From Mesorhizobium sp. NZP2077 (GTDB lineage: Bacteria; Pseudomonadota; Alphaproteobacteria; Rhizobiales; Rhizobiaceae), in NCBI RefSeq assembly GCF_013170805.1, contig NZ_CP051293.1:1-64000 (forward strand): 64,000 bases of DNA, given 5' to 3'. Below are positions 57,150 to 64,000 of the stretch, in pieces. Positions within the stretch are counted from its first letter, which is position 1. Every line of letters starts with the position of its first letter. The notes under the pieces are model-generated. The model was not told the origin of the DNA and searched no databases. It was given only the letters and a program-made list of their open reading frames with translations. Position numbers and translations under genes: made by a program.

Positions 57150-58394
57150 CTATTTCAGTGCTGCGACCAGGCCGGCGTCGGGAAAACAGGTCGCGGCCTG
57201 GCCGTTCTTGGCCTGCCATTTGCCGATCGAGCGGCGGGTCTTGAAGCCGGGCAGGCCGTCGGCGCTGCCGACATCATAGCCCTTGGCTTCAAGCGCCCGT
57301 TGCAGGGCGGCAATGTCGGAACGGTGGAGATCGCCGACCGGGCCCCAGCTGCCGGAAAAATTCTGATCGCCATGCGCAATGCGGTCGGCGCCATGGCCGA
57401 TGAACAGCGCGTAGAGGTCGCTGGTGTTGTATTCCTTCAGCACGTAGAAATTGGGCGTGGCGATGAAAGCCGGACCACTGCGGCCGGCAGGCATGAGCAG
57501 GAAGCCCTCCGCCTTCAGCTCACTCGCCGGAAATGCTTTTCCGCCGACGCGCTTGATACCCATGTCAGCCCACTCAGATATCTTCTTGCCTTGATCGGGG
57601 CCTTCCAGCGAGCATGAGACGCTGTCGGGCACGGTCACCTCGAACCCCCAGCCGCGGCCCCTCACCCAGCCATAGTGGACGAGATAATTGGCGATCGAGG
57701 CGAGCACGTCAGGCGTCGAGTTCCAGATGTCGACGCGACCGTCGCCGTCGAAATCCACTGCGTGCTTGAGGAACGAGGTCGGCATGAATTGCGGCTGGCC
57801 GAGCGCACCGGCCCAGGACGATTTCATCGCGCCGACCGGCGCCAGTCCGCGTTGGACGATTTCCAGCGCGGCAAGCAGCTCAGTACGGAAGAAATCCTTC
57901 TTGGTCGACATGAACGCCTTTGTGCCGAGAACCTCGAAGGCATCGTAGGGCATCTTCGCCGCGCCGAAGCCGGTCTCGCGGCCCCAGATCGCCAGAACGA
58001 TCTCGCCGGGCACGCCATAGCGTTTTTCGATCGCTGCCAGCGTCTTTGCGTTGGTGGTTTCGCGCACGCGCCCGCCTGATGTCACCGCACGAACCGTCTT
58101 CTCGGCGAAATAGGCGCCGGGCGAGCCGAACTCGGCCTGATGCTGCTTCTGCGGCGTCTTCGGTTTTTCGCCGGGCATGACAAGGTCGGGGAGCTTCAGG
58201 TTGGGCTTGATGCCGTTGAAGGCGGCATCGAAAGTCTGTTTGGAGATCCCATTCGCCTTGGCTTGCGGCCAGAGGTCGTTCTGCAGCCAGGCGCGGAACT
58301 GGTCGTCGATCTTGGCAGCGGAGGCGGAGCCCGCGAAGACGGTGAGAAGCGTCGCGACAAAGGCAAAGGTGATCGTGCGAAGGAATGCAGTCAT
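57150..58394 (-). CDS. Lytic murein transglycosylase, MltB family
   Basis: A 414-aa exported enzyme that cleaves peptidoglycan glycan strands, forming 1,6-anhydro ends. After a signal peptide (about 1-27) it has the SLT_2/MltB core with the catalytic Glu in IWGRETGFG and the motif WAGALGQPQFMPTSFLKHAVDFDGDG, written here in part: ALGQPQFMPTSF. A C-terminal peptidoglycan-binding domain follows (ALQRALEAKGYDVGSADGLPG). ATG 58394 has GGGATG upstream; an ATG four codons earlier is possible. It lies 25 bp after recR. Confidence 0.92.
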   Translation of the reverse strand: MTAFLRTITFAFVATLLTVFAGSASAAKIDDQFRAWLQNDLWPQAKANGISKQTFDAAFNGIKPNLKLPDLVMPGEKPKTPQKQHQAEFGSPGAYFAEKTVRAVTSGGRVRETTNAKTLAAIEKRYGVPGEIVLAIWGRETGFGAAKMPYDAFEVLGTKAFMSTKKDFFRTELLAALEIVQRGLAPVGAMKSSWAGALGQPQFMPTSFLKHAVDFDGDGRVDIWNSTPDVLASIANYLVHYGWVRGRGWGFEVTVPDSVSCSLEGPDQGKKISEWADMGIKRVGGKAFPASELKAEGFLLMPAGRSGPAFIATPNFYVLKEYNTSDLYALFIGHGADRIAHGDQNFSGSWGPVGDLHRSDIAALQRALEAKGYDVGSADGLPGFKTRRSIGKWQAKNGQAATCFPDAGLVAALK

Positions 58395-58419
58395 TTCAGC
58401 AAACATCCCGCCAATTGCG

Positions 58420-59025
58420 TCAAAACGCCGTCCGCGAGCGCAGCGCCGCAGCGAGCGTGCCCTCGTCGAGATAGTCGAGCTCACCGCCGACCGGCACGCC
58501 GTGCGCCAGCCTTGTCACCTTGATGTCGAAGCCGGACAGCTGGTCGGTGAGGTAATGCGCGGTGGTCTGGCCTTCGACCGTGGCGTTGACGGCGATGATG
58601 ATCTCCTTGACCTCGCCGCCGGCGACGCGGTCGATCAGCGAGCGGATGTTGAGCTGGTCGGGGCCGATGCCGTCGAGCGGCGACAAAGTGCCGCCGAGCA
58701 CATGGTAGCGCACGTTCATCGCCGCCGCCCGCTCCAGCGCCCAGAGATCGGCGACGTCCTCGACGACGATAAGGGTGGCAGCGTCGCGGCGCGGGTCGGT
58801 GCAGATCATGCAGGGGTCGGATGTATCGACATTGCCGCAGGTCGTGCAGATGCGCACCTTGTCGGCGGCCTCGCCCATGGCGGCGGCGAGCGGCGACAGG
58901 AGTTGCTCCTTCTTCTTGATCAGGTGCAGGGCGGCGCGCCTGGCCGAACGGGGCCCGAGCCCCGGCACTTTGGCCAGCAGCTGGATCAGGCGTTCGATCT
59001 CGGGACCGGCGATTCGCTTGGACAT
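58420..59025 (-). CDS. recR: Recombination protein RecR
   Basis: RecR works with RecF/RecO to load RecA at gaps. The 201-aa protein has the helix-hairpin-helix N-terminus ([20 protein letters not shown]), a zinc finger with four Cys (CTTCG and CMIC), and a Toprim domain ([15 protein letters not shown]). A perfect hairpin abuts its start codon (59026-59052). Usually recR follows dnaX-ybaB directly; here two genes intervene. Confidence 0.96.
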   Translation of the reverse strand: MSKRIAGPEIERLIQLLAKVPGLGPRSARRAALHLIKKKEQLLSPLAAAMGEAADKVRICTTCGNVDTSDPCMICTDPRRDAATLIVVEDVADLWALERAAAMNVRYHVLGGTLSPLDGIGPDQLNIRSLIDRVAGGEVKEIIIAVNATVEGQTTAHYLTDQLSGFDIKVTRLAHGVPVGGELDYLDEGTLAAALRSRTAF

Positions 59026-59052
59026 CGCTCTGATCTAGGATTTTTCAGAGCG
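59026..59052 (-). promoter_or_regulatory. Hairpin abutting the recR start codon
   Basis: On the minus strand CGCTCTGA pairs with TCAGAGCG around an 11-nt loop, and the recR ATG follows without a gap. Any ribosome binding site for recR would be inside or masked by this stem. It could equally be a terminator-like remnant; no U-tract follows. Confidence 0.5.
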
Positions 59053-59114
59053 CTTTGGAACAGTTGCCATCCAGCACGATCCACCATGCTGCCATAGCGG
59101 ATCATGGGAACGGA

Positions 59115-60098
59115 TCAGTTGGCTTCGAGCGGCCGCCCCTGGCTGACGATCATCGCGCCAATGGCGTCGGTGTTCTCAGGCGTCGACTGGAAGCCCATCG
59201 ATGCCTCTTGCGGCTCGCCCTGAACCGAACTGATGATGCGGGTGTTCACTGTGCCGCCAAAGCGGGCGGCATCCGGTTCTTCCATCGGCTCCTGCATGGC
59301 GACCATCGTCTGCTTCACGGTCACGCGCGCCGACTTTGCCGTGGGCGCCGCGGCCGCGGACACATAGGTCTGCTGGGCGGGAGCGATCTTCGTCTTGGGC
59401 TGACGGGCCGGTTCCACAGAGGCGGTCATAAAGACCTGTTGTGCCGGAGCGGCGCGGGAGGTTTTGGCCGGACGCACCGGCTCCGCCGAGGCAACCATGG
59501 TCACCGACGCGGCCGGCTTGACCATTTCGGGCGCCGCCGAGGCAACCATTGGCTCGTCGGGCAGCGGCTGCCAGTTGCGGCCGCGCTTCTCGTAGAAGGC
59601 ATTGCCGCCGGCGACCATGGTGTAGTGCATGTTCTTGTACGGGAAATGCAGGCCAGCGGTGTGGAAATACATGGTGTTCTTCAGCTTGGCCTTGCGCTCG
59701 CCCTTGAGCACGGCGTCGGCCGCTTCCTCGACATCGGGCATTGCGCGCGAATTCATCGGCCTGGTCATGACGCCCGGCGCGAACTGCCCGGGTTCACCCA
59801 CCACGTCACAGATGGTGCTGCCGTGGTTGCCGGAGCGCAAGCGGTTCATCACCACCGTGCCGACGGCGATCATGCCATCGCGGCTCGAGCGGTTGGATTC
59901 GAAGAACATCGCCCTTTCCAGGCACTCCCTGTCCTTTGGCGTGTGGCTGAAGGGCCGGCTCAGGAAACTCGGCGTGATGGCATCGGTCAGGCTTGCAACG
60001 GACATGCCATGCGAAGTGGTCTGGCTGCAGGCGGCCAGAAACAGGGGAGACGTGATGACGCCGAGCAACAGCGGCGCCTTCCATCGCGTAACTATCAA
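59115..60098 (-). CDS. SleB-type cell wall hydrolase lipoprotein
   Basis: A 327-aa protein with a lipobox (LFLAAC, Cys near 24). Residues about 55-170 form the Hydrolase_2/SleB domain: ECLERAMFFESNRSSRDGMIAVGTVVMNR is typical (here ERAMFFESNRSSRDGMIAV), then GQFAPGVM and HTAGLHFPYKN. The C-terminal half is low-complexity, rich in Ala, Pro, Val and Lys with repeated APAQQ blocks, and may span the periplasm. The start is TTG at 60098 with GAGGG upstream. Likely a peptidoglycan-remodelling enzyme. Confidence 0.87.
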   Translation of the reverse strand: MIVTRWKAPLLLGVITSPLFLAACSQTTSHGMSVASLTDAITPSFLSRPFSHTPKDRECLERAMFFESNRSSRDGMIAVGTVVMNRLRSGNHGSTICDVVGEPGQFAPGVMTRPMNSRAMPDVEEAADAVLKGERKAKLKNTMYFHTAGLHFPYKNMHYTMVAGGNAFYEKRGRNWQPLPDEPMVASAAPEMVKPAASVTMVASAEPVRPAKTSRAAPAQQVFMTASVEPARQPKTKIAPAQQTYVSAAAAPTAKSARVTVKQTMVAMQEPMEEPDAARFGGTVNTRIISSVQGEPQEASMGFQSTPENTDAIGAMIVSQGRPLEAN

Positions 60099-60327
60099 CA
60101 GGTTACCCTCTCACTTCGATGCCCGCCCCCAGGCTGCGGCAAGAATGAGACACTTTCAGGCAAAATGATGGCCAAAACGTTATTAACCATGCGCTGTTGC
60201 CTAAAAGGCACAATTTCGAAGCTTTCCAGATAGATCGAGCCGTCATTTCACAAAGGCAATGACCGTTCTCTCTTGGTTTCGCCGCAATTGCGGCTGGCAA
60301 AACCGCGTCCCGTTTTGCAGGCAATCG

Positions 60328-60735
60328 CTACCGCCCGGCCGCAATCGCGGCCGGCTGACCAGGCTCAAACTCCTCGACCTTCTCCGAAAAGAGGCCGCGC
60401 CTGAGGAACAAAGCCCGCGCGTCCCTGGCAGCCGGCGCGATCTTTCCCGGCCAGTCGCTGTCAATGAACTCGGCCTTGGTGAAATCGGGATTTGCTTCGG
60501 AGGCCGCCTCGAGGAATTCGGCGATTTCCAGCACGACCGCGCGCTCCTCCTTCGAAAGCGCCGACGTGCCGGCCTCAATCGACGGGCGGTGCACGAAATC
60601 CTCGAACAGGTAGAAATAGCCCTTGATGCCGACAATATCGACGCCGGCATCGCTATCGGCGAGGATTTCCAAAATCTCGTAGATCCGGTTGCGGATACGC
60701 TGCTCGATCAGTCTTTCCGACGGCTCTTCGGTCAT
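60328..60735 (-). CDS. Unrecognised 135-aa protein
   Basis: I do not recognise a family. The protein is acidic, without signal peptide or membrane segments, and predicted mostly helical: ERLIEQRIRNRIYEILEILAD, then GVDIVGIKGYFYLFEDFVHRP, EERAVVLEIAEFLEAASEA and WPGKIAPAARDARALFLRRG. Codon use looks like that of its neighbours. It starts 20 bp after ybaB and is probably co-transcribed with dnaX-ybaB. A role in DNA or nucleoid functions is suggested only by position. Confidence 0.75.
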   Translation of the reverse strand: MTEEPSERLIEQRIRNRIYEILEILADSDAGVDIVGIKGYFYLFEDFVHRPSIEAGTSALSKEERAVVLEIAEFLEAASEANPDFTKAEFIDSDWPGKIAPAARDARALFLRRGLFSEKVEEFEPGQPAAIAAGR

Positions 60736-60755
60736 GGGCGCATCGCCGCTGAAGG

Positions 60756-61079
60756 TTAGAAGGGCAGTTTCATTCCCGGCGGGATGGGCAGGCCTGATGT
60801 CAGTGCCTTGGTCTTTTCCTGCATGATCTGCTCGACCTTGGCCTTGGCGTCATTGTGGGCGGCGAGAATCAGATCCTCGAGGATCTCGACATCGTCCTCC
60901 TTGAACAAAGACGGGTCGATCTTCAGGGACTTCATCTCGAATTTTCCAGTCAGCGTCACATTGACCAGACCGCCGCCGGCCTGGCCGGACGCTTCCAACG
61001 TGGCGATCTCGTCCTGCATGGCCTGGAACTTGGCCTGCATTTCCTTCGCCTTGCCCATCAGGCCGAGAAGATCTTTCAT
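60756..61079 (-). CDS. ybaB: YbaB/EbfC nucleoid-associated protein
   Basis: A 107-aa DNA-binding protein, nearly always encoded next to dnaX. It has the coiled-coil N-terminus ([21 protein letters not shown]), the central [21 protein letters not shown] and the C-terminal helix ending in [15 protein letters not shown]. It begins 42 bp after dnaX. Confidence 0.96.
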   Translation of the reverse strand: MKDLLGLMGKAKEMQAKFQAMQDEIATLEASGQAGGGLVNVTLTGKFEMKSLKIDPSLFKEDDVEILEDLILAAHNDAKAKVEQIMQEKTKALTSGLPIPPGMKLPF

Positions 61080-61121
61080 GGTCCGATCCTTGGTTCTTGG
61101 TTTGTCAGGGTTCTTGGTTTG

Positions 61122-62945
61122 TTAGGTCTCGTCGTCATCCGCCGGCGGCTCGACCGGCACTTCTGCCTCGGCCGTGTCCGCCTCCGGCGCGTCGGGGATG
61201 CGCACGTCGATGATCTTGGCCCCGGGAAAGCGCGCCAGGATGGCGGCAACCGTCGGATCGCTCTTGGCATCGAGGAAGGCGTTTTCGCGCTTGGTCGATT
61301 CCATTTCGGCCAGCGTCTGGCCGCCCTCTTCTTTCGACAGCGACACCAGCCAGTTGCGGCCGGTCCAGGCGCGCAGTTTCGTCGTCAGATCGTTGAGCAG
61401 CAGCTTCGGCGCATCGTCGGTCAGGCTGACATCGATGCGGCCGGGCTCGAAGCGTACGGGACGGATGCAGCGCTTGACCAGCACCTTGAAGGCGATGTCG
61501 CGGTGCGCGTCGGCAAGCGCAACGATATCGGCCAGCGACCTGACCGGCACCTGCTGCGGCTCGGACACCGGCGCGGGCGGCGCGACGAAGGCGACCGGCG
61601 CCGGCGTGGCCTCGACCAGCCGCATGGTCTGCGCGCCGCCGGACCCGGATGGCATACGCGTCTGCGCCACCGCGCTGGCCCCACCGCCATTGCCGTTGCC
61701 GGAACCCGCAGGCGCGCCATTCGGGCGCGATGCGCCATTTTGTGCCGGTCCGGTGCCCTCAAGCGACCGCAACGCTTCATCCAGCGTCGGCAGGTCGGCG
61801 GCATGCGCCAGCCGGATCAGCACCATTTCGGCGGCACTGACGGGCCGGTTGGAGGACTGCACTTCAGGGATGCCTTTGAGCAGCATCTGCCAGGTCCGCG
61901 ACAGCACCCTGACCGACAGCGCCCTGGCGAAATCGGCGCCGCGCTCGCGCTCGTCCTGCGACAGCGAAGCGTCGTCCATGGCGGTCGGCACGAAACGCAG
62001 CCGGGTGACGAGATGGTTGAACTCGGCAAGATCGGTGAGTACGGCGGCCGGATCGGCGCCGGTGTCGTATTGCGTGCGGAATTCGGCGAGCGCTGCCGCC
62101 ACATCGCCCTTCATCACATGTTCGAACAGATCGACGATGCGGGCACGGTCGGCCAGGCCCAGCATGGCCCTAACCGCCTCGGCGCTGACGGAGCCGGCGC
62201 CGTGCGCGATCGCCTGGTCGAGGATGGAGAGCGAATCGCGAGCGGAGCCTTCCGCCGCGCGCGCAATCATCGCCAGCGCGTCGTCGTCGACCGAAATGCC
62301 CTCCTTGCCGGCGATCGAGGAGAGATGCGCGACCAGCGCGCCGGCATCGATGCGTCTGAGGTCAAAACGCTGGCAGCGCGACAGGACGGTGATCGGAACC
62401 TTGCGGATTTCAGTGGTGGCGAAGATGAATTTGACGTGCGGAGGTGGTTCCTCCAGCGTTTTCAGCAGGCCGTTGAAGGCCTGTGTCGACAGCATGTGCA
62501 CTTCGTCGATGATGTAGACCTTGTAGCGGGCCGAGACCGGCGCGTAGCGCACGCGCTCGATGATGTCCCTGATGTCGTCGATGCCGGTGTGCGAGGCGGC
62601 GTCCATCTCGATAACGTCGACATGGCGGCCTTCCATGATCGCCTGGCAATGCTCGCCGAGCACGGCGAGGTCGACCGAAGGCTGGTCCACGGTTGGTGTC
62701 TTGTAGTTCAACGCCCGCGCCAGGATGCGCGCCGTGGTGGTCTTGCCGACACCGCGCACGCCGGTCAGCATCCAGGCTTGGGCAATGCGGCCGGTGGCAA
62801 AGGCATTGGTGAGGGTGCGCACCATCGGCTCCTGGCCGACGAGCTCGGAAAAATTCGACGGGCGGTATTTGCGCGCCAGCACGCGATAGGCGGCAGCCTT
62901 TCCATTCTCCAGGCTTTTCGGCCCCGAATTTCCGGCTTCGCTCAT
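61122..62945 (-). CDS. dnaX: DNA polymerase III subunit gamma/tau
   Basis: The clamp-loader ATPase. The 607-aa protein has YRVLARKYRPSNFSELVGQE, Walker A GVRGVGKTTTARILARAL, Walker B VYIIDEVHMLS and the sensor motif in ATTEIRKVP, then a collar domain and a long C-terminal tau region with a low-complexity Gly/Ala/Pro linker (about 410-470). The Cys4 zinc module after Walker A is reduced to a single Cys (GEHCQAIMEG). ATG 62945 is chosen over an in-frame TTG six codons earlier. The SRP RNA gene lies 104 bp upstream. Confidence 0.96.
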   Translation of the reverse strand: MSEAGNSGPKSLENGKAAAYRVLARKYRPSNFSELVGQEPMVRTLTNAFATGRIAQAWMLTGVRGVGKTTTARILARALNYKTPTVDQPSVDLAVLGEHCQAIMEGRHVDVIEMDAASHTGIDDIRDIIERVRYAPVSARYKVYIIDEVHMLSTQAFNGLLKTLEEPPPHVKFIFATTEIRKVPITVLSRCQRFDLRRIDAGALVAHLSSIAGKEGISVDDDALAMIARAAEGSARDSLSILDQAIAHGAGSVSAEAVRAMLGLADRARIVDLFEHVMKGDVAAALAEFRTQYDTGADPAAVLTDLAEFNHLVTRLRFVPTAMDDASLSQDERERGADFARALSVRVLSRTWQMLLKGIPEVQSSNRPVSAAEMVLIRLAHAADLPTLDEALRSLEGTGPAQNGASRPNGAPAGSGNGNGGGASAVAQTRMPSGSGGAQTMRLVEATPAPVAFVAPPAPVSEPQQVPVRSLADIVALADAHRDIAFKVLVKRCIRPVRFEPGRIDVSLTDDAPKLLLNDLTTKLRAWTGRNWLVSLSKEEGGQTLAEMESTKRENAFLDAKSDPTVAAILARFPGAKIIDVRIPDAPEADTAEAEVPVEPPADDDET

Positions 62946-63049
62946 TCGCCCGTTAAGCTCCAAAAGGCCGCGCCCAAAGGCGCCGATTCCTGCGCATAGT
63001 CTCGCCCGCGCTGCAATGCGTCGTCAATGTCGCGAGGAGGGCCGATGAG

Positions 63050-63147
63050 GTGGGAGGCTGGAACAATGACCCGTTCCGGGCTCGTTAGGGCTGCTTCCTT
63101 CCGGACCTGACCCGGTTGGCGAGTGGATCGTCCACCACCAACCTCCC
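63050..63147 (-). ncRNA. ffs: SRP RNA, small bacterial type (4.5S)
   Basis: On the minus strand the conserved domain IV is present: GGTCAGGTCCGGAAGGAAGC, containing the Ffh-binding internal loops and the GGAA tetraloop. The ends pair through GGGAGG (63147-63142) and CCTCCC (63057-63052), giving a length of about 98 nt. The exact ends are estimated from this pairing. Placement upstream of dnaX is common in alphaproteobacteria. The RNA forms the signal recognition particle with Ffh. Confidence 0.93.
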
Positions 63148-63301
63148 GCTATCCATATCGGCAATTGCGCGACGAAATGCAAGTGCGCAGGCAATTTGCT
63201 GCACCAAACCGTGAGTGGAACAATGATTCGCTTGCAGCCCCCGTGCCAGCGCTCTAGCGTTCATGAGTTTGAGGAAACCAAGAAAAGCAAGGGAAACGCC
63301 G

Positions 63302-63721
63302 ATGCTGCCGGGCCTGAAGGCCGGATTCACGCTGGATGCCCGGCTGGAGGCGGACAGCGAGCAGCTGATGTGGCTTGGGCTGTGCGAATTGCGGGTGATG
63401 AACGATCGTCGCTGGCCATGGCTGCTTTTGGTGCCGCAGCGGCCGGGCGCGGAAGAAATCCACGACATGACGCCGCTCGACCAGGCGATGCTGACCTTCG
63501 AGACCAATATGGTGGCGCAGGCGCTGAAGAAAGTCAGCGGCTGCACCAAGATCAACACCGGCGCGCTCGGCAACATCGTGCGCCAATTGCATATCCATAT
63601 CATCGCCCGGTCCGAAGGCGATCCCGGCTGGCCCGGCCCGGTGTGGGGACACGGCCTGCGCGAACCCTATCAGCGTTCCGACCTGCGCCGGTTTGCCGAA
63701 ACGATAAGGGCAGCGCTATAA
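63302..63721 (+). CDS. HIT-family protein
   Basis: A 139-aa histidine-triad superfamily protein, probably a nucleotide hydrolase or transferase. The triad region reads RQLHIHIIARSEGDPGWPGPVWG, quoted here as QLHIHIIAR; two His are in place and the first position is Gln, as in some family members. The N-terminal part has MNDRRWPWLLLVPQRPGAEEIHD, typical of this branch. ATG 63302 is chosen for the AAGGGA upstream; ATG 63263 is an alternative. Confidence 0.87.
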   Translation: MLPGLKAGFTLDARLEADSEQLMWLGLCELRVMNDRRWPWLLLVPQRPGAEEIHDMTPLDQAMLTFETNMVAQALKKVSGCTKINTGALGNIVRQLHIHIIARSEGDPGWPGPVWGHGLREPYQRSDLRRFAETIRAAL

Positions 63722-63792
63722 GCCTTCGCCGGTATCCATCCTAAAAACATGTTCATCCCCAGACATGTCCATCCCAGAGCATCAGAGTCCGC

Positions 63793-64000
63793 ATGAGCTT
63801 CCGCCTGTTTGACGCGCCCCTGCGCGAGCCGAGCCAGTTTGTCGGCTTTGCCGGCAACACGATCGACCGGCAATCCGAGAACCGCGCCGACGATTCGGTC
63901 GAGAAGGCGCTGGCCGATCCGACGACGCGGCTGCTGTTGATGAATGGCGGCCGGTTGCACCTGAAGCTCCACGGGGGCGGCGGCCTCGACCCCTGGTTCG
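63793..64000 (+). CDS. nudC: NADH pyrophosphatase NudC, 5' part
   Basis: The first 69 codons of a gene that runs past the window end. The N-terminus (SFRLFDAPLREPSQFVGFAGNTIDRQSENR, seen here as LREPSQFVGFAGNTIDRQSE) matches the start of rhizobial NudC proteins, which hydrolyse NADH and remove NAD caps from RNA. The zinc ribbon and Nudix box would lie beyond base 64000, so the call rests only on the N-terminal domain. It follows the HIT gene by 71 bp. Confidence 0.72.
   Translation, partial: MSFRLFDAPLREPSQFVGFAGNTIDRQSENRADDSVEKALADPTTRLLLMNGGRLHLKLHGGGGLDPWF

Noticed and set aside
60855..62999. 714-codon plus-strand frame opposite ybaB and dnaX
   Set aside because: Antisense shadow; Arg/Gly/His-rich with no family likeness.

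Overview
The window looks like the start of a GC-rich alphaproteobacterial chromosome from the Rhizobiales, most likely Mesorhizobium or a close Phyllobacteriaceae relative. Base 1 is the first base of an apparent dnaA start codon, so the record was probably rotated to begin at dnaA. The assignment rests on gene families and order: irr divergent from fabA-fabB-fabI, the rimP-to-pnp translation cluster, lnt(actA)-phrR-metK-trmB, miaB-phoH-ybeY-corC, a small-type SRP RNA before dnaX, and a palindromic intergenic repeat of rhizobial type. No phage, insertion sequence, CRISPR array or tRNA gene was seen. This is mostly core genome.

Layout. 1-4.2 kb: replication and repair (dnaA, dnaN, recF). 4.2-7.6 kb: small metabolic and envelope genes (MoeB/ThiF-like, GNAT, 2-hydroxyacid dehydrogenase, SH3 protein, DUF4260). 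7.6-10.9 kb: the iron regulator irr facing the unsaturated fatty acid genes fabA-fabB-fabI. 11-12.6 kb: a membrane GGDEF-EAL protein. 12.6-25 kb (minus strand): rimP-nusA-ylxR-infB-rbfA-truB-corA-rpsO-pnp-rsmC-like, covering transcription elongation, initiation, ribosome maturation and RNA decay, with an extra Mg2+ transporter gene inside. 25.3-36.7 kb (minus strand): tsaB-rimI-plsC-miaB-phoH-ybeY-corC-VOC-lnt-phrR-metK-trmB, plus a convergent 54-aa gene.

36.8-43 kb (minus strand) is the most distinctive part: imelysin, bacterioferritin-associated ferredoxin, bacterioferritin, di-heme cytochrome oxidoreductase, a second imelysin and a DUF1513 protein. They are packed with little or no spacing and appear to form one operon for periplasmic iron handling and cytosolic iron storage. 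Upstream is a perfect 21-bp palindrome matching the Irr-binding iron control element (ICE). Because irr lies in the same window, a regulator and a probable target can both be read here.

43-46 kb: FAD-dependent ferredoxin-type reductase, an orphan ParD-like antitoxin and a GabT-type aminotransferase. 46.2-51.5 kb: a TriABC-like RND efflux operon with two lipoprotein adaptors and one pump. 51.5-56.8 kb (minus strand): a complete dipeptide/oligopeptide ABC importer. 57.1-63.1 kb (minus strand): SRP RNA, dnaX, ybaB, an unrecognised 135-aa gene, a SleB-type hydrolase lipoprotein, recR and an MltB-type transglycosylase. The window ends with a HIT protein and the 5' part of nudC.

The less ordinary signals are mostly non-coding: the ICE palindrome, a run of consecutive stem-loops between rpsO and pnp, terminator-like hairpins just ahead of metK and rimP, a hairpin abutting the recR start codon, and a strong 35-bp hairpin upstream of the peptide transporter. 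Many long antisense reading frames exist because of high GC at third codon positions; they are not treated as genes. All functional calls come from reading motifs and gene order, without database searches.
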